A DNA stretch of 64,000 bases from Paractinoplanes lichenicola (GTDB lineage: Bacteria > Actinomycetota > Actinomycetes > Mycobacteriales > Micromonosporaceae), in assembly GCF_016785085.1 (NCBI RefSeq), contig NZ_JAENHO010000001.1, positions 372,001 to 436,000 on the forward strand, read 5' to 3'. Position numbers and translations under genes: made by a program. This document shows, piece by piece, positions 20,556 to 31,513 of this stretch. Every line of letters starts with the position of its first letter. Position 1 is the first letter of the stretch. The notes below the pieces were generated by a model. It was not told the DNA's origin. It was given only the letters and a program-made list of their open reading frames with translations, and made no database searches.

Positions 20556-21490
20556 GCGACGACCTCGACCGTGACGACGACCTTGCCACTGGGCAGCGTG
20601 CCCTCGGCGGCCGCGGCGTGCACGGCGGGCAGCTCGGCCAGGGGCACCCGCTGGGCCACCTCGACCCGCAGGTCACCCTGGTCGATCAGCGAGACCAGGT
20701 GAGCCAGCTGCTCGGCGTCGCTGCGGACGAACATGTTGATTCCCCGTACGCCGCGGACCTCGTCGCTCGGGGCGGGCATCCACACCGCGGTGTTGACCAG
20801 CACGCCGCCGTCGCGGATCAGGGTGACCAGCGCGGCCAGCTGCTCCGGGGCGATCGGGGCCAGGTTGAGCACTACGTCGACCGCCGCGATCCCGTCGGCC
20901 TCGCCGTGCCCAAGCACCTCGTCGGCGCCCGCCGTCCGGACCCGCTCGGCGCTGCGGGCACCGGCCACCCCGATCACGTACGCCCCGGCCTGCTTGGCCA
21001 GCTGCACCGCGTAGTCGCCCACCGCGCCCCCGGCCCCGTTGATCAGCACCCGCTGCCCCTTCTCCAGGCCGGCGTGCTCGAACAGGGCCTGCCAGGCGGT
21101 CAGCCCGACCGTCGGCAGGGCGGCCGCGTCGGTCAGGGGGATGCTCGTGGGCGCGGCGGTCAGGGTCTCGGCCGGGGCCAGCACGTATTCGGCGGACGCG
21201 CCGGCGCCGTTCATGGGCGGGAAGCCGATCACCTGGTCACCGATCGCCAGGCCCTCGACGCCGTCACCGAGCGCGTCGACCGTGCCCGACACGTCGATGC
21301 CGGGCGTGTGCGGCAGCGTCACCGGGATCGGCCCCTGCATGAAGCCGCCGCGGATGTTGCCGTCGACTCCGTTGAACGACGTGGCCGCGACCCGGATCCG
21401 CACCTGACCGGCGCCGGGGACGGGTTGCTCGACGTCCTCGTACCGCAGGACGGACGGGTCGCCGTACTCGTGGAAACGCACTGCCTTCAT
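20552..21490 (-). CDS. NADPH-dependent quinone oxidoreductase-like (MDR family)
   Basis: A 312-residue medium-chain dehydrogenase/reductase. The N-terminus MKAVRFHEYGDPSVLRYEDV is diagnostic; VLINGAGGAVGDYAVQLAKQ is the nucleotide-binding loop of the QOR group. No structural zinc cysteines are visible, as expected for zeta-crystallin-like enzymes. I chose the ATG at 21490 (AGGGAT five bases upstream) instead of an in-frame start at 21559 that lies inside the upstream palindrome. It is first in an operon with the cupin gene. The large palindrome 25 bp upstream is probably its operator. Confidence 0.88.
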   Translation of the reverse strand: MKAVRFHEYGDPSVLRYEDVEQPVPGAGQVRIRVAATSFNGVDGNIRGGFMQGPIPVTLPHTPGIDVSGTVDALGDGVEGLAIGDQVIGFPPMNGAGASAEYVLAPAETLTAAPTSIPLTDAAALPTVGLTAWQALFEHAGLEKGQRVLINGAGGAVGDYAVQLAKQAGAYVIGVAGARSAERVRTAGADEVLGHGEADGIAAVDVVLNLAPIAPEQLAALVTLIRDGGVLVNTAVWMPAPSDEVRGVRGINMFVRSDAEQLAHLVSLIDQGDLRVEVAQRVPLAELPAVHAAAAEGTLPSGKVVVTVEVVA

Positions 21491-21514
21491 CGTGATCCCT
21501 CTTCTTTCCCCATC

Positions 21515-21561
21515 GGTTGCTACGAACTCGAAGCATACTTTGCTTCGAGTTCGTAGCAACC
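21515..21561. promoter_or_regulatory. 47-bp palindrome, probable operator of the oxidoreductase-cupin operon
   Basis: Two perfectly complementary 21-bp arms (21515-21535 and 21541-21561) flank the spacer TACTT; each arm includes GCTACGAACTCGAAGC or its complement. It lies 24 bp before the oxidoreductase ATG. Such symmetry fits a MarR-, HxlR- or TetR-type operator sensing a reactive compound, or a very stable hairpin. No regulator gene is adjacent. Confidence 0.75.
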
Positions 21562-21658
21562 CTTTGTGAGCACCGCCTCAACGGAATCAACCATCGCGGC
21601 AGTGGGAGACGGGGTGAAGGCCGTACTTATCCAGGGACAACTCGTCCGTGGATGCGGA

Positions 21659-23515
21659 TCAGCGCGCGGCGGGCAGGGTGAACGACGGGCGCTGGGCGGT
21701 CAGGTTGACCTGGTGGCGCTGTAGATAGGTGGCCATGAACAGCGACGGGTCGCCCTGGGTGGCCACGTCGCGGGCCGGGTCGCCGAGGGCCAGCCGCAGC
21801 CGGGCGTCGGCGACCCGGACCGTGTCTCGCGACGGCAGGTCGTACCAGGAACCGGTCTGCACGGCCCCGATCTCGACCCCCAGCACGTGCCCGGGGGCCA
21901 GGGTCCAGTCGGTCGACTTGAGATCGAAGGTCGTGCGGCCGCGGGACAGCAGCGACACGTTCTCGTTGATGATCACGGCCTTGCCGCCGGGGGCGACGTC
22001 GTACAGCTTGACCATCATGTTGCCGCTCCCCCGGGCGTCCAGCGAGACCCGCGGCGTACCGGTCAGGCGGGTGGCCTTGGCGACGGGTTGCGAGAACTTG
22101 TACAGCGCCGAGGTGACGCGGCCCTGCTGGGCGCGCTTGACCTGCAACGCCGCCAGCTCCTTGGGGATGACCGGCTCGAGCCCGCCGGCGCTGGCCTCGC
22201 TCGGGTTGTCGGGGTCCGGCGCGGGCGGCGGCGGAACGGGCAGCCCGGCCTCGGCCAGCGCGGCGTACGCGTCGGCGCCGCCGTCCTCGAGGTAGGCGCC
22301 CCGGCCCAGCGACACGGTGACGTCCCGGCTGGTCACCGGCCACTGCTGCTGGGCGCGCCACTTGCCGGTGCTGTCCTGCACCGCGAACGCCGGATACTTC
22401 GCCGTCGGCGCGATGCCCTTGAGGTGCTCGTCGTAGAACGCGAACACCTCGGCGAACCAGCCGGCCCGGCCCATCTTGAGCCGCCCCTCCTTGTCGCGGT
22501 CATTTCCCCGTACGTGGTCCCACTGCCCCATCCACGCCCGCTTCGGCCCCCGGTGGTTGGCCAGATACTCCTGCATGTCCTCGGGCTTGGTGTTGTCCTC
22601 GATGAAGCCCTGGGTGAAGAACAGCGGCGTGTCGCTGCCCTTGGCCTGCGCCGGCACGTCACGGGCCCGCCAGTGCGGCGATCGCTGGTCGTTCTCGAGA
22701 TAGCCGGCCGTGTAGGCGTCCAAGCAGTACGGGTGGCTGGCCTCGTAGGCGGCGTTCGCCTTGTACTTCGCGTCGTCGTCGGGCAGCTGCGGCAGCGCGG
22801 CGATGCTGCTGTAGGTACTGGGCACCAGGAACATGTTGAGCCGCTGGATGCCGTTGGAGTGCGGATTGCGGTACGGGTCCCAGACCGGCTCCTGCGCCAC
22901 GACCGCCTTGAGCGCGTCCTGGTTCAGGTTGTTGCCGATCAGTCCGGTCAGGGCGTCGTACGACTTGCCGTACATGCCCACCGCCCCGGTCGACCAGGAC
23001 CGGCTCGCGGCCCAGTCGATCGCCGCCCGCACGTCGGCCTGCTCGTCCGGCCCGGCGAAGTCGATACAGCCGCTGGAGCCGCCGAAGCCGCGCGAGTCGA
23101 CCATCACGAAGGCGTACTTCTTCTTGAACAGCCCGCCCTCGGTGAACAGGTCGGAGAAGCGGGCGGACGGCCCGGCGTGCTTCCAGTCCTCCTTCGACTT
23201 CTGGCCCGAGTGCCCGAAATACGGGCCGATGGAGAGGATCACCGGCACCTTCTCCCCCGCGGCCAGCCCCTCGGGCAGCAGCACGTCGGCGTGCAGCTCG
23301 GTGTCCGAGCCGTCCGACGACGGGAAGTAGTGCTGGGTCCAGGAGGCGCCCTCGGGCACGCGCTCGTTCTGCTGGTGGGTGACCGCTTTGGTCGCGGTGG
23401 CCACGGCCGGTGCGGCGCCGGCATCGGCCGCGCTCACGGTCAGGAACGCCCCGGTCAGGGCGGCCGCCGCCACGACGGCGACGGCCGAATGCGTCGTCAT
23501 GCGCAGTGTCTTCAC
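21659..23515 (-). CDS. Secreted CocE/NonD-family (X-Pro dipeptidyl-peptidase-like) hydrolase
   Basis: A 618-residue exported alpha/beta hydrolase. The signal peptide is basic then hydrophobic (VAVVAAAALTGAFLTVSA) with a likely AxA cleavage near residue 30-35. The catalytic domain shows YFGHSG, MVDSRGFGGSSGC, the nucleophile elbow GMYGKSYDA and a late QWDHVRG with the catalytic His. The C-terminal third is the jelly-roll domain (VSLDARGSGNMMVKLYDV, LPSRDTV). Substrates in this family are acyl esters, cocaine-like esters, beta-lactam esters or proline peptides; none can be selected here. The start used is GTG at 23515; an in-frame ATG five codons later is an alternative. Confidence 0.88.
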   Translation of the reverse strand: MKTLRMTTHSAVAVVAAAALTGAFLTVSAADAGAAPAVATATKAVTHQQNERVPEGASWTQHYFPSSDGSDTELHADVLLPEGLAAGEKVPVILSIGPYFGHSGQKSKEDWKHAGPSARFSDLFTEGGLFKKKYAFVMVDSRGFGGSSGCIDFAGPDEQADVRAAIDWAASRSWSTGAVGMYGKSYDALTGLIGNNLNQDALKAVVAQEPVWDPYRNPHSNGIQRLNMFLVPSTYSSIAALPQLPDDDAKYKANAAYEASHPYCLDAYTAGYLENDQRSPHWRARDVPAQAKGSDTPLFFTQGFIEDNTKPEDMQEYLANHRGPKRAWMGQWDHVRGNDRDKEGRLKMGRAGWFAEVFAFYDEHLKGIAPTAKYPAFAVQDSTGKWRAQQQWPVTSRDVTVSLGRGAYLEDGGADAYAALAEAGLPVPPPPAPDPDNPSEASAGGLEPVIPKELAALQVKRAQQGRVTSALYKFSQPVAKATRLTGTPRVSLDARGSGNMMVKLYDVAPGGKAVIINENVSLLSRGRTTFDLKSTDWTLAPGHVLGVEIGAVQTGSWYDLPSRDTVRVADARLRLALGDPARDVATQGDPSLFMATYLQRHQVNLTAQRPSFTLPAAR

Positions 23516-23579
23516 GAGCCGAGTGAAAGGTGTGCCGTCGGGGCACAGTCAAGCCATCGACCCCGATCGGTCTAGGACG

Positions 23580-25697
23580 TCACAAACGGGCCACAGCGTT
23601 TGACAGCATCGGCGCCGGGCGGCCGTAGAGGTAGCCCTGGGCCTGGTGGCAGCCCAGCTCGCGCAGCACGGCGGCCTGCTCCTCGGTCTCGACGCCCTCG
23701 GCCACGCAGTCCAGCCCGAGCCCGCCGATCAGCGTCATGATCGTACGGACCAGCACGGTGGCCTCCGGGTCGCGGTGCAGCTCCGCGACGAACGACCGGT
23801 CGATCTTGATGCCGTCGACGGGGAGGCGGCGCAGGTAGGTCAGCGAGGAGTAGCCGACGCCGAAGTCGTCCAGAGCCACCCGTACGCCGAGGTCCCGCAC
23901 GCTCTGCAGCAGGCGCGCGGCGACGTCGAGGTTGCCGATCAGCGCGGTCTCGGTCACCTCCAGCGTGAGCGCCGACGGCGGCCGGCCGGTCTCGGCCAGG
24001 GCCCGCGCGACGTCGCCGGGCAGCGTCCCGCCGGCCAGGTATTCGGCCGAGACGTTGACGTGCACGTTCGTCCCCGGGGTGGCGGCGAGCGCGGCCGTGA
24101 GCACCCAGCGATCGAGCGCGCGCATCAACCCGGCCTCGCGGGCCACCGGCAGGAAGTCGTCGGGCGGGACCGTCCCGTGGCCGGGCCGCCGCCAGCGCAC
24201 CAGGGCCTCGACGCCGACCGGCCCACCGCCGCGCAGATCGACGATGGGCTGATAGACCAGGTGCAGCTGCTCGCCGGCCCGGATCGCGTGGGCGAGCTCG
24301 TCGCGCAGGGCCCGCCGCCGCCGGATGGCCGTGTCGAGCTGCTCGTCGTACGGCCGCCAGCCGCCCTTGTCGAGATCCTTGGCCTGATAGAGCGCGATGT
24401 CGGCGTCGCGCAGCAGGCTCTGCGCGTCGGCTCCGGGTCCGGCCGCGGCCACCCCGATGCTGGCGCGCACCGCGGTCCGGCGGCCGTGCAGCGTCGTCGG
24501 CTCGCCCAGGCGGTCCACGATTCCGGTCGCCACGTCACGGCCCAGCTCGGCGCCGCCACGACGCAGCAGCACCGCGAATTCGTCGCCGCCCAGCCGTACG
24601 GGCAGGGCGTTGTCACCGTGGGCGGCGGTGACCTGGCGGATCCGGTCGGCGGTCAGGCGCAGCAGGTCATCGCCCGCGCCGTGACCCAGCGTGTCGTTGA
24701 CGATCTTGAAGTCGTCGAGGTCGATCAGCAGGAGCGCGGCCCCCGGGCGTACGGTGGCCAGGGCGCTCTGCAGGCCGGCCCGGTTGGCCAGGCCGGTCAG
24801 CGAGTCGTGCGCGGCCTCGTGGGCGTAGCGCTCACGCTCCGCGGCCAGGTCGCGGGAGAGCGCGGCGTTGGCCCGCAGGGCGAGGAACTGCCGGCCCAGC
24901 ACGGCCCCGACCATCAGCAGGGCGGCCCACACCACCTCCGGGTCGAGCGCGCGCCCGCCCGCCGCCTGCACCGCCACCACGGCGACGTAACCCACAACCG
25001 GCACGTAGGGCAGCACCGGGCTGGAGGCGGTCGGCGCGGCCGGGGCCGGCAGGGGCGCGAGCGGCGCGATGCTCATCAGCACCGCGGCCGCGACGTAGCC
25101 GCCGAGCACCCAGGGCCGCAGCCAGCCCTGCCCCAGCACCTGGCCGACCACCTCGACGAGCAGGGTGACGGTGAGCACGACGATGCCGCCGCTGATCGCG
25201 GTGAGCGCGGTGGCCCGGCGCAGCGGCTGACCGGCCAGCTGCACGAGCGAGATGGCGAGCAGGGCGACGGCGGCGATCGGATAGGCCAGGTCGACCAGCG
25301 CGTTGGAGAAGGACCCCGACACCTGGATCATCGGGGCCAGCACCAGCGTCCAGGCCGTGCCGAGCAGGGCGCTGGCGGCGACGATGCCGTCCAGCCCCAT
25401 CCGCATCTTGCCGACGGCCGTGCGGGGCGCGGTCGGGATGCTCAGCATCGCCACGACCGCCAGCACCAGCGAGCCCAGGTTGAGGATCGTGGCGATCGTG
25501 CCGCGTCCGGGGGCCACGCCGTCGCGCAGCGCGGGCACGCCCACCGAGATCTCGGCGAACGCCCAGCAGGCCAGGCCGGTGGCGGTCGTCGCCCACACCA
25601 GGCGGGTCACGCCGCGGCCGCGCCACGCCGTGACTGCGTGCAGCGCCACGCCGGCCACCGTGACCAGCATCATCGCGCAGCTGTAGAGGACGACCAT
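23580..25697 (-). CDS. Membrane-bound GGDEF-EAL c-di-GMP signalling protein
   Basis: A 705-residue protein. Residues 1 to about 290 form eight or nine transmembrane helices, a sensor of MASE-like layout. The GGDEF domain has an intact RLGGDEFAVLLRRGG but no RxxD inhibitory site five residues upstream. The EAL domain is complete: GVEALVRW, NVSAEYL, VTETALIG, LDDFGVGYSSLTYLRRL, IKIDRSFV and AEGVETEEQ. Both synthesis and hydrolysis of c-di-GMP therefore look possible. It is divergent from the receptor kinase gene, with a near-palindrome between them, and 64 bp upstream of the CocE hydrolase gene in the same direction. Confidence 0.92.
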   Translation of the reverse strand: MVVLYSCAMMLVTVAGVALHAVTAWRGRGVTRLVWATTATGLACWAFAEISVGVPALRDGVAPGRGTIATILNLGSLVLAVVAMLSIPTAPRTAVGKMRMGLDGIVAASALLGTAWTLVLAPMIQVSGSFSNALVDLAYPIAAVALLAISLVQLAGQPLRRATALTAISGGIVVLTVTLLVEVVGQVLGQGWLRPWVLGGYVAAAVLMSIAPLAPLPAPAAPTASSPVLPYVPVVGYVAVVAVQAAGGRALDPEVVWAALLMVGAVLGRQFLALRANAALSRDLAAERERYAHEAAHDSLTGLANRAGLQSALATVRPGAALLLIDLDDFKIVNDTLGHGAGDDLLRLTADRIRQVTAAHGDNALPVRLGGDEFAVLLRRGGAELGRDVATGIVDRLGEPTTLHGRRTAVRASIGVAAAGPGADAQSLLRDADIALYQAKDLDKGGWRPYDEQLDTAIRRRRALRDELAHAIRAGEQLHLVYQPIVDLRGGGPVGVEALVRWRRPGHGTVPPDDFLPVAREAGLMRALDRWVLTAALAATPGTNVHVNVSAEYLAGGTLPGDVARALAETGRPPSALTLEVTETALIGNLDVAARLLQSVRDLGVRVALDDFGVGYSSLTYLRRLPVDGIKIDRSFVAELHRDPEATVLVRTIMTLIGGLGLDCVAEGVETEEQAAVLRELGCHQAQGYLYGRPAPMLSNAVARL

Positions 25698-25715
25698 AGT
25701 TGTGCCAATCGGCCC

Positions 25716-25739
25716 GGAACTTCAAAACTTGAAGATTCC
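25716..25739. promoter_or_regulatory. Near-palindrome in the divergent GGDEF-EAL / kinase promoter
   Basis: GGAA-CTTCAA-AAC-TTGAAG-A-TTCC gives a perfect 6-bp pair around AAC extended by an outer 4-bp pair. It sits 19 bp from the minus-strand ATG and about 40 bp from the plus-strand start. It is a candidate operator for one or both genes; the factor is unknown. Confidence 0.45.
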
Positions 25740-25779
25740 GCGGGCGGCCGGCATCGAGGAACGTTGTATCGTCCTGCGC

Positions 25780-27798
<2,019 letters not shown>

Positions 27799-27820
27799 GC
27801 GGGACGATAGGTTTCTCCCC

Positions 27821-28258
27821 ATGAGTTCCCTCGAAGACGTGGGCGAGCGCGACGGCTGGCGCTGCTGGGTGTGCGACGAGCCGGTCGACGCAGGCAAGTC
27901 GGTCAACGACCCGCGCGGGCCCAGCGTCGACGCCCGTACGGCCGACCGCAAGGCCAAGATCGCGGAGCGGCTCGCGCACCGGGCCTGCAACACCCGCAAG
28001 GGCGCGGTCAAGGTCGTCATCGCCTGGCCCGACCGGCTCAACGTCATCGAGCCGGCCCCGCTGATCACCGTGGCCGAGCGGCTCGAGCGCAAGGGCGGGC
28101 GCGAGCTGGTCGCCCGCTGCCCGCGCCGGCAGGACGCGCAGGAGGCGGCGGACTGGCTGGTCGACCGGTTCTCCCGGCTGACGCCCGGCCTGCCGGTGAC
28201 CGCGACCGTCGATGCGGGCGGCGGCCAGTTCCTCGTGGCCCTCGCCGCCCGGCGTTGA
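27821..28258 (+). CDS. Small conserved protein with HNH-like zinc cysteines
   Basis: A 145-residue basic protein. CWVCDEPVD near residue 16, PSVDARTAD and LAHRACNTRKGA near residue 57 form a CxxC...HxxC pattern like the zinc site of HNH nucleases, but I see no clear catalytic HH pair, so nuclease activity is doubtful. The second half (ITVAERLERKGGRELVARCP) looks like a small alpha/beta domain. It begins 22 bp after the kinase stop and 46 bp before the next gene. Function unknown. Confidence 0.7.
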   Translation: MSSLEDVGERDGWRCWVCDEPVDAGKSVNDPRGPSVDARTADRKAKIAERLAHRACNTRKGAVKVVIAWPDRLNVIEPAPLITVAERLERKGGRELVARCPRRQDAQEAADWLVDRFSRLTPGLPVTATVDAGGGQFLVALAARR

Positions 28259-28303
28259 CGTAGAGTAACAATCCTCACGTAACCGGCGAAAAAGGGAAAC
28301 GAC

Positions 28304-29674
28304 GTGGACCCACGGGGTTATGTCCAGGCGACGCTGGCCAAGGCCGAGCAGGGCGGGGCGCACCCGGCCGAGCTGGCCACGCTGCGCCGGCGCCTCGAGC
28401 AGCTCGACGAGCCGCAAGCCGGCGTGCTTCCGGGCAGCGAGCTGGAGCCGCTGCGCGACGTGGCCGAGCTCGAGCAGCTGCCCGAGCCGCCGGCCGAGCG
28501 GGCCCGCGAGCTCCTCGACCAGCTGGTGGTGGTCAAGCTCAACGGCGGGCTCGGCACCAGCATGGGCCTGACCGGGCCGAAGTCGCTGCTCGAGGTCAAG
28601 CCGGACACGAGCTTCCTCGACGTCGTGGCCCAGCAGGTGCTGGCCGTCCGGCGGCGCTACGGCGTACGGCTGCCGCTGTTGCTGATGAATTCGGCCGCCA
28701 CCCGCGGGCCGTCGCTGGCCGTGCTCGACCGCTACGACGAGCTGCGCGAGCAGGACACCCCGCGCGACTTCCTGCAGGGCCGCGAGCCCAAGCTGCGCGC
28801 CGACGACCGCCGGCCGGTGGAGTGGCCGGCCGACCCCGAGCTGGAGTGGTGCCCGCCCGGCCACGGCGACCTCTACACCGCGCTGGCCGCCTCGGGCACC
28901 CTCGACCGGCTGCTCGACGCCGGCCTGCGCTGGTGCTTCGTGTCGAACTCGGACAACCTCGGGGCCACCGTCGACGTCCGGGTCGCGGCCTGGGTCGCGG
29001 CCAACGAGATCCCGTTCGCGATGGAGGCCGTCCGCGGCACCCCCGCCGATCGCAAGGGCGGGCATCTGGCTCGGCACGACGGCCGGGTCGTGGTGCGCGA
29101 GACCGCCCAGGTGCCCGAGGGCGACGACTCGTTCGGCGACGTCGAGCGCTGGCGCTACTACAACACCAACAACCTGTGGATCGACCTGCGCGCGCTGCAC
29201 GACCTGCAGGCGGCCGACCCGGCGGCGCCGGCGCTCCCGCTCATCGTCAACCGCAAGACCGTCGACCCCAAAGACCCTTCCAGTACGCCGGTGATCCAGC
29301 TCGAGACGGCGATGGGCGCGGCGATCGGGTCGATCCCCGGGGCGCAGCCCGTGCTGGTGCCGCGCACCCGGTTCGCCCCCGTCAAGACCACCGACGACCT
29401 GCTCGTGGTGCGCTCGGACGCGTACGAGCTGACCGGGGACGGCCGGATGGTCCCGACGTACGACGGGCCCGGCCCGGTCGTGACGCTCGACCCGAAGCAC
29501 TACCGCCTGATGCCCGAGTTCGAGAAGCGGTTCCCGGCCGGCCCGCCGTCGCTGCGCGGGGCCACCCGCCTGCGGGTCGACGGCGACGTCACCTTCGGCG
29601 CCAACGTGGTCGTGACCGGCGAGGCCGCGGTGACCGGCCCGCGGCACATCGAGGACGGCGTCACACTGCCGTAG
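28304..29674 (+). CDS. UTP-glucose-1-phosphate uridylyltransferase (UDPGP family)
   Basis: A 456-residue nucleotidyltransferase of the eukaryotic-type UDPGP family, which is common in actinomycetes besides GalU. The nucleotide loop is VVVKLNGGLGTSMGLTGPKS. Further signatures are PPGHGDLYTALAASG, WCFVSNSDNLGA (metal Asp) and NTNNLWIDLRAL. Start is GTG with AAAGGGAAA nine bases upstream. It makes UDP-sugar from sugar-1-phosphate and UTP for glycans or trehalose. The 3' end overlaps the convergent CPBP gene by 14 bp. No sugar genes are adjacent, so the precise sugar is inferred from the family. Confidence 0.9.
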   Translation: MDPRGYVQATLAKAEQGGAHPAELATLRRRLEQLDEPQAGVLPGSELEPLRDVAELEQLPEPPAERARELLDQLVVVKLNGGLGTSMGLTGPKSLLEVKPDTSFLDVVAQQVLAVRRRYGVRLPLLLMNSAATRGPSLAVLDRYDELREQDTPRDFLQGREPKLRADDRRPVEWPADPELEWCPPGHGDLYTALAASGTLDRLLDAGLRWCFVSNSDNLGATVDVRVAAWVAANEIPFAMEAVRGTPADRKGGHLARHDGRVVVRETAQVPEGDDSFGDVERWRYYNTNNLWIDLRALHDLQAADPAAPALPLIVNRKTVDPKDPSSTPVIQLETAMGAAIGSIPGAQPVLVPRTRFAPVKTTDDLLVVRSDAYELTGDGRMVPTYDGPGPVVTLDPKHYRLMPEFEKRFPAGPPSLRGATRLRVDGDVTFGANVVVTGEAAVTGPRHIEDGVTLP

Positions 29675-30467
29675 TCACCTTTTCTCTCAGGAGCGGGCCG
29701 GCCGCGAGGCCGGCCAGCACCACGACGATCAGGAGCTGCTGCGTCTCGACGCCGAAGCCACCCGACAGCAGGGCGGTGCTCAGCGGGACCAGCACGACGT
29801 TGTTGCCCGCGTGGGCCAGGCAGGCCGGCCAGACGCTGCCGCTGCGGGCGCGCAACCAGGCGAGCAGCACCTCCTGGCAGACGATCCACAATGTCCAGCC
29901 GGCCAGCCCGTACGCCAGGTGCCGGTATTCGGAGTAGCCGAGGAACGCCAGCGGGAAGTGCCACACCGCGGCGATCAGCCCGGCGACGATCGCGGCCCGG
30001 CGGGGCCGGCCGGGGCAGACCCGCACCAGCAAATAGCCGGTCCAGCCGAACTCCTCGCCCCAGAACGCGAATGTCGCGACCGCCGCCAGCGCTAGGAGCA
30101 GCAACACGAAGGGGACTCCCGGCAGCGCCGCCGGGTCCCAATGGCCGGCGGCCACCCCCACCACCGCCACCGCCGCCGCCACGCCCAGGGGGCCCAGCCA
30201 GGCCAGCAGATAGACCCGCCAGGCGGCGCGGAACCGGGGGCGGGACCCGGCGTCGGCGAAACCCTCGCGGGTGACCCAGCGCCGCACCACCAGCGCCGCC
30301 ACCGCCGGGGCGACCCCGGCCGGCGCCTGCACCAGCGGGTTGACCAGGGACCAGCCGAACCCCAGGTGGGCCACCACCTCCCAGCCCCAGGCGATGCCGA
30401 ACGCGAGCGCCAGGAAGGCGAGCAAGCCGCGGCGGCGGGTATCGATCACTTTTGTCATGCCGTCCAT
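29661..30467 (-). CDS. CPBP-family (CAAX/Abi) intramembrane metalloprotease
   Basis: About 268 residues with seven to eight hydrophobic helices. The three CPBP motifs are seen: FWGEEFGWTGYLL (EE pair), AVWHFPLAFLG (His) and HAGNN (His, Asn). Motif 1 has GWTGYL where Abi proteins often have ExxxR, a common variant. The 5' end is uncertain: in-frame ATGs lie at 30494, 30467 and 30458; I use 30467, after GGTGG. The family includes prenyl-protein processing enzymes and bacteriocin self-immunity proteins, but no bacteriocin gene is nearby. Role unknown. Confidence 0.85.
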   Translation of the reverse strand: MDGMTKVIDTRRRGLLAFLALAFGIAWGWEVVAHLGFGWSLVNPLVQAPAGVAPAVAALVVRRWVTREGFADAGSRPRFRAAWRVYLLAWLGPLGVAAAVAVVGVAAGHWDPAALPGVPFVLLLLALAAVATFAFWGEEFGWTGYLLVRVCPGRPRRAAIVAGLIAAVWHFPLAFLGYSEYRHLAYGLAGWTLWIVCQEVLLAWLRARSGSVWPACLAHAGNNVVLVPLSTALLSGGFGVETQQLLIVVVLAGLAAGPLLREKVTTAV

Positions 30468-30592
30468 GCCACCAACGCGGGCGCCCGGCGTCATGACGGC
30501 GGGCCACCAGTCGCGGGGTGGGGCCAGCCCTACCTCCGTACGGGGGTCAGCATGCTGTCGCCCGGCGCCGCCGAGCCCCTACCGTCCGGAGG

Positions 30593-31513
30593 ATGTTCGC
30601 CCGACGCGGCCCCGCCGTGCTCTACGCCGTCCTGCTGGTGACCGTGCTGCCGCTGGCCTACGGCGCCGTCGGCCTGCTGCTGGCGATGCTGGCCTTCGTG
30701 CTCGCCGCGCCCCTGCTCGTGCATCTCAGCGGCCCGATCGCGGTCGGCTTCGGCACCCTCCACACGGTTCCCCAGGCCGCCGGGTGGGCGCTGGTCGCGC
30801 TGCTGCTGGCCCCGGCCGCCCCGATGGTGGTGCGGGCGCTGGCCGGCAGTCACACCGCGCTGGTGCGCCGGCTCGTCACCGGGCGGCCCGAGTTCCTCGC
30901 CGTGACCCGGTCGCGCACCCGGCTGATCGACGCGTTCGACGCCGAGCGCCGCCGCATCGAACGCGACCTGCACGACGGCGCCCAGCAGCGGCTGATCGGC
31001 ATCACTCTGCAGCTCGGCATCGCCCGCAGCGACCTGCCGCCGGACGCGCCGGGCGCCGCCGCCGTGGCCCGCGCCCACGACCAGGCCCGCGCGCTCTCGG
31101 TCGAGCTGCGCGAGCTCGTGCACGGCATCCACCCGCACGTGCTGACCGATCTGGGGCTGCCGGCCGCGCTGCGCGACCTGGGCGACCGGTCGCCGGTGCC
31201 GGTCGAGGTCGACGCCGCTGTCGCGGAGCGCCTGCCCGAGCGGGTCGAGGCGACCGTCTACTTCGTAGTCGCCGAGGCCCTCACGAACGTCGCCCGGCAC
31301 GCCGCGGCCACCGCCGCGCGGGTGACGGCCCGGCTCGACCACGGCACGGTGACGGTCGAGGTGCGCGACGACGGCCGCGGCGGGGCCGACCCGGGCCGGG
31401 GCAGCGGGCTGACCGGACTGGCCGACCGGGTCGACGCCACCGGCGGCCGGCTCACGCTGGACAGCCCGCCCGGCGGCCCGACCGTGCTGCGGGCGGTGCT
31501 GCCATGCCGGTGA
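30593..31513 (+). CDS. Sensor histidine kinase (NarL-type, HisKA_3)
   Basis: A 306-residue kinase. Two or three transmembrane helices occupy residues 10-80. The dimerization/H-box is ERRRIERDLHDGAQQRL with the phospho-His in LHDGAQ. The HATPase part shows EALTNVARHA (N box) and VRDDGRGG (G1). The ATG directly follows GGAGG with no spacer, which is poor for initiation; an upstream GTG at 30518 is in frame but adds a non-family basic stretch, so leaderless or other initiation is possible. It overlaps the response regulator by 10 bp and is its partner. Confidence 0.92.
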   Translation: MFARRGPAVLYAVLLVTVLPLAYGAVGLLLAMLAFVLAAPLLVHLSGPIAVGFGTLHTVPQAAGWALVALLLAPAAPMVVRALAGSHTALVRRLVTGRPEFLAVTRSRTRLIDAFDAERRRIERDLHDGAQQRLIGITLQLGIARSDLPPDAPGAAAVARAHDQARALSVELRELVHGIHPHVLTDLGLPAALRDLGDRSPVPVEVDAAVAERLPERVEATVYFVVAEALTNVARHAAATAARVTARLDHGTVTVEVRDDGRGGADPGRGSGLTGLADRVDATGGRLTLDSPPGGPTVLRAVLPCR

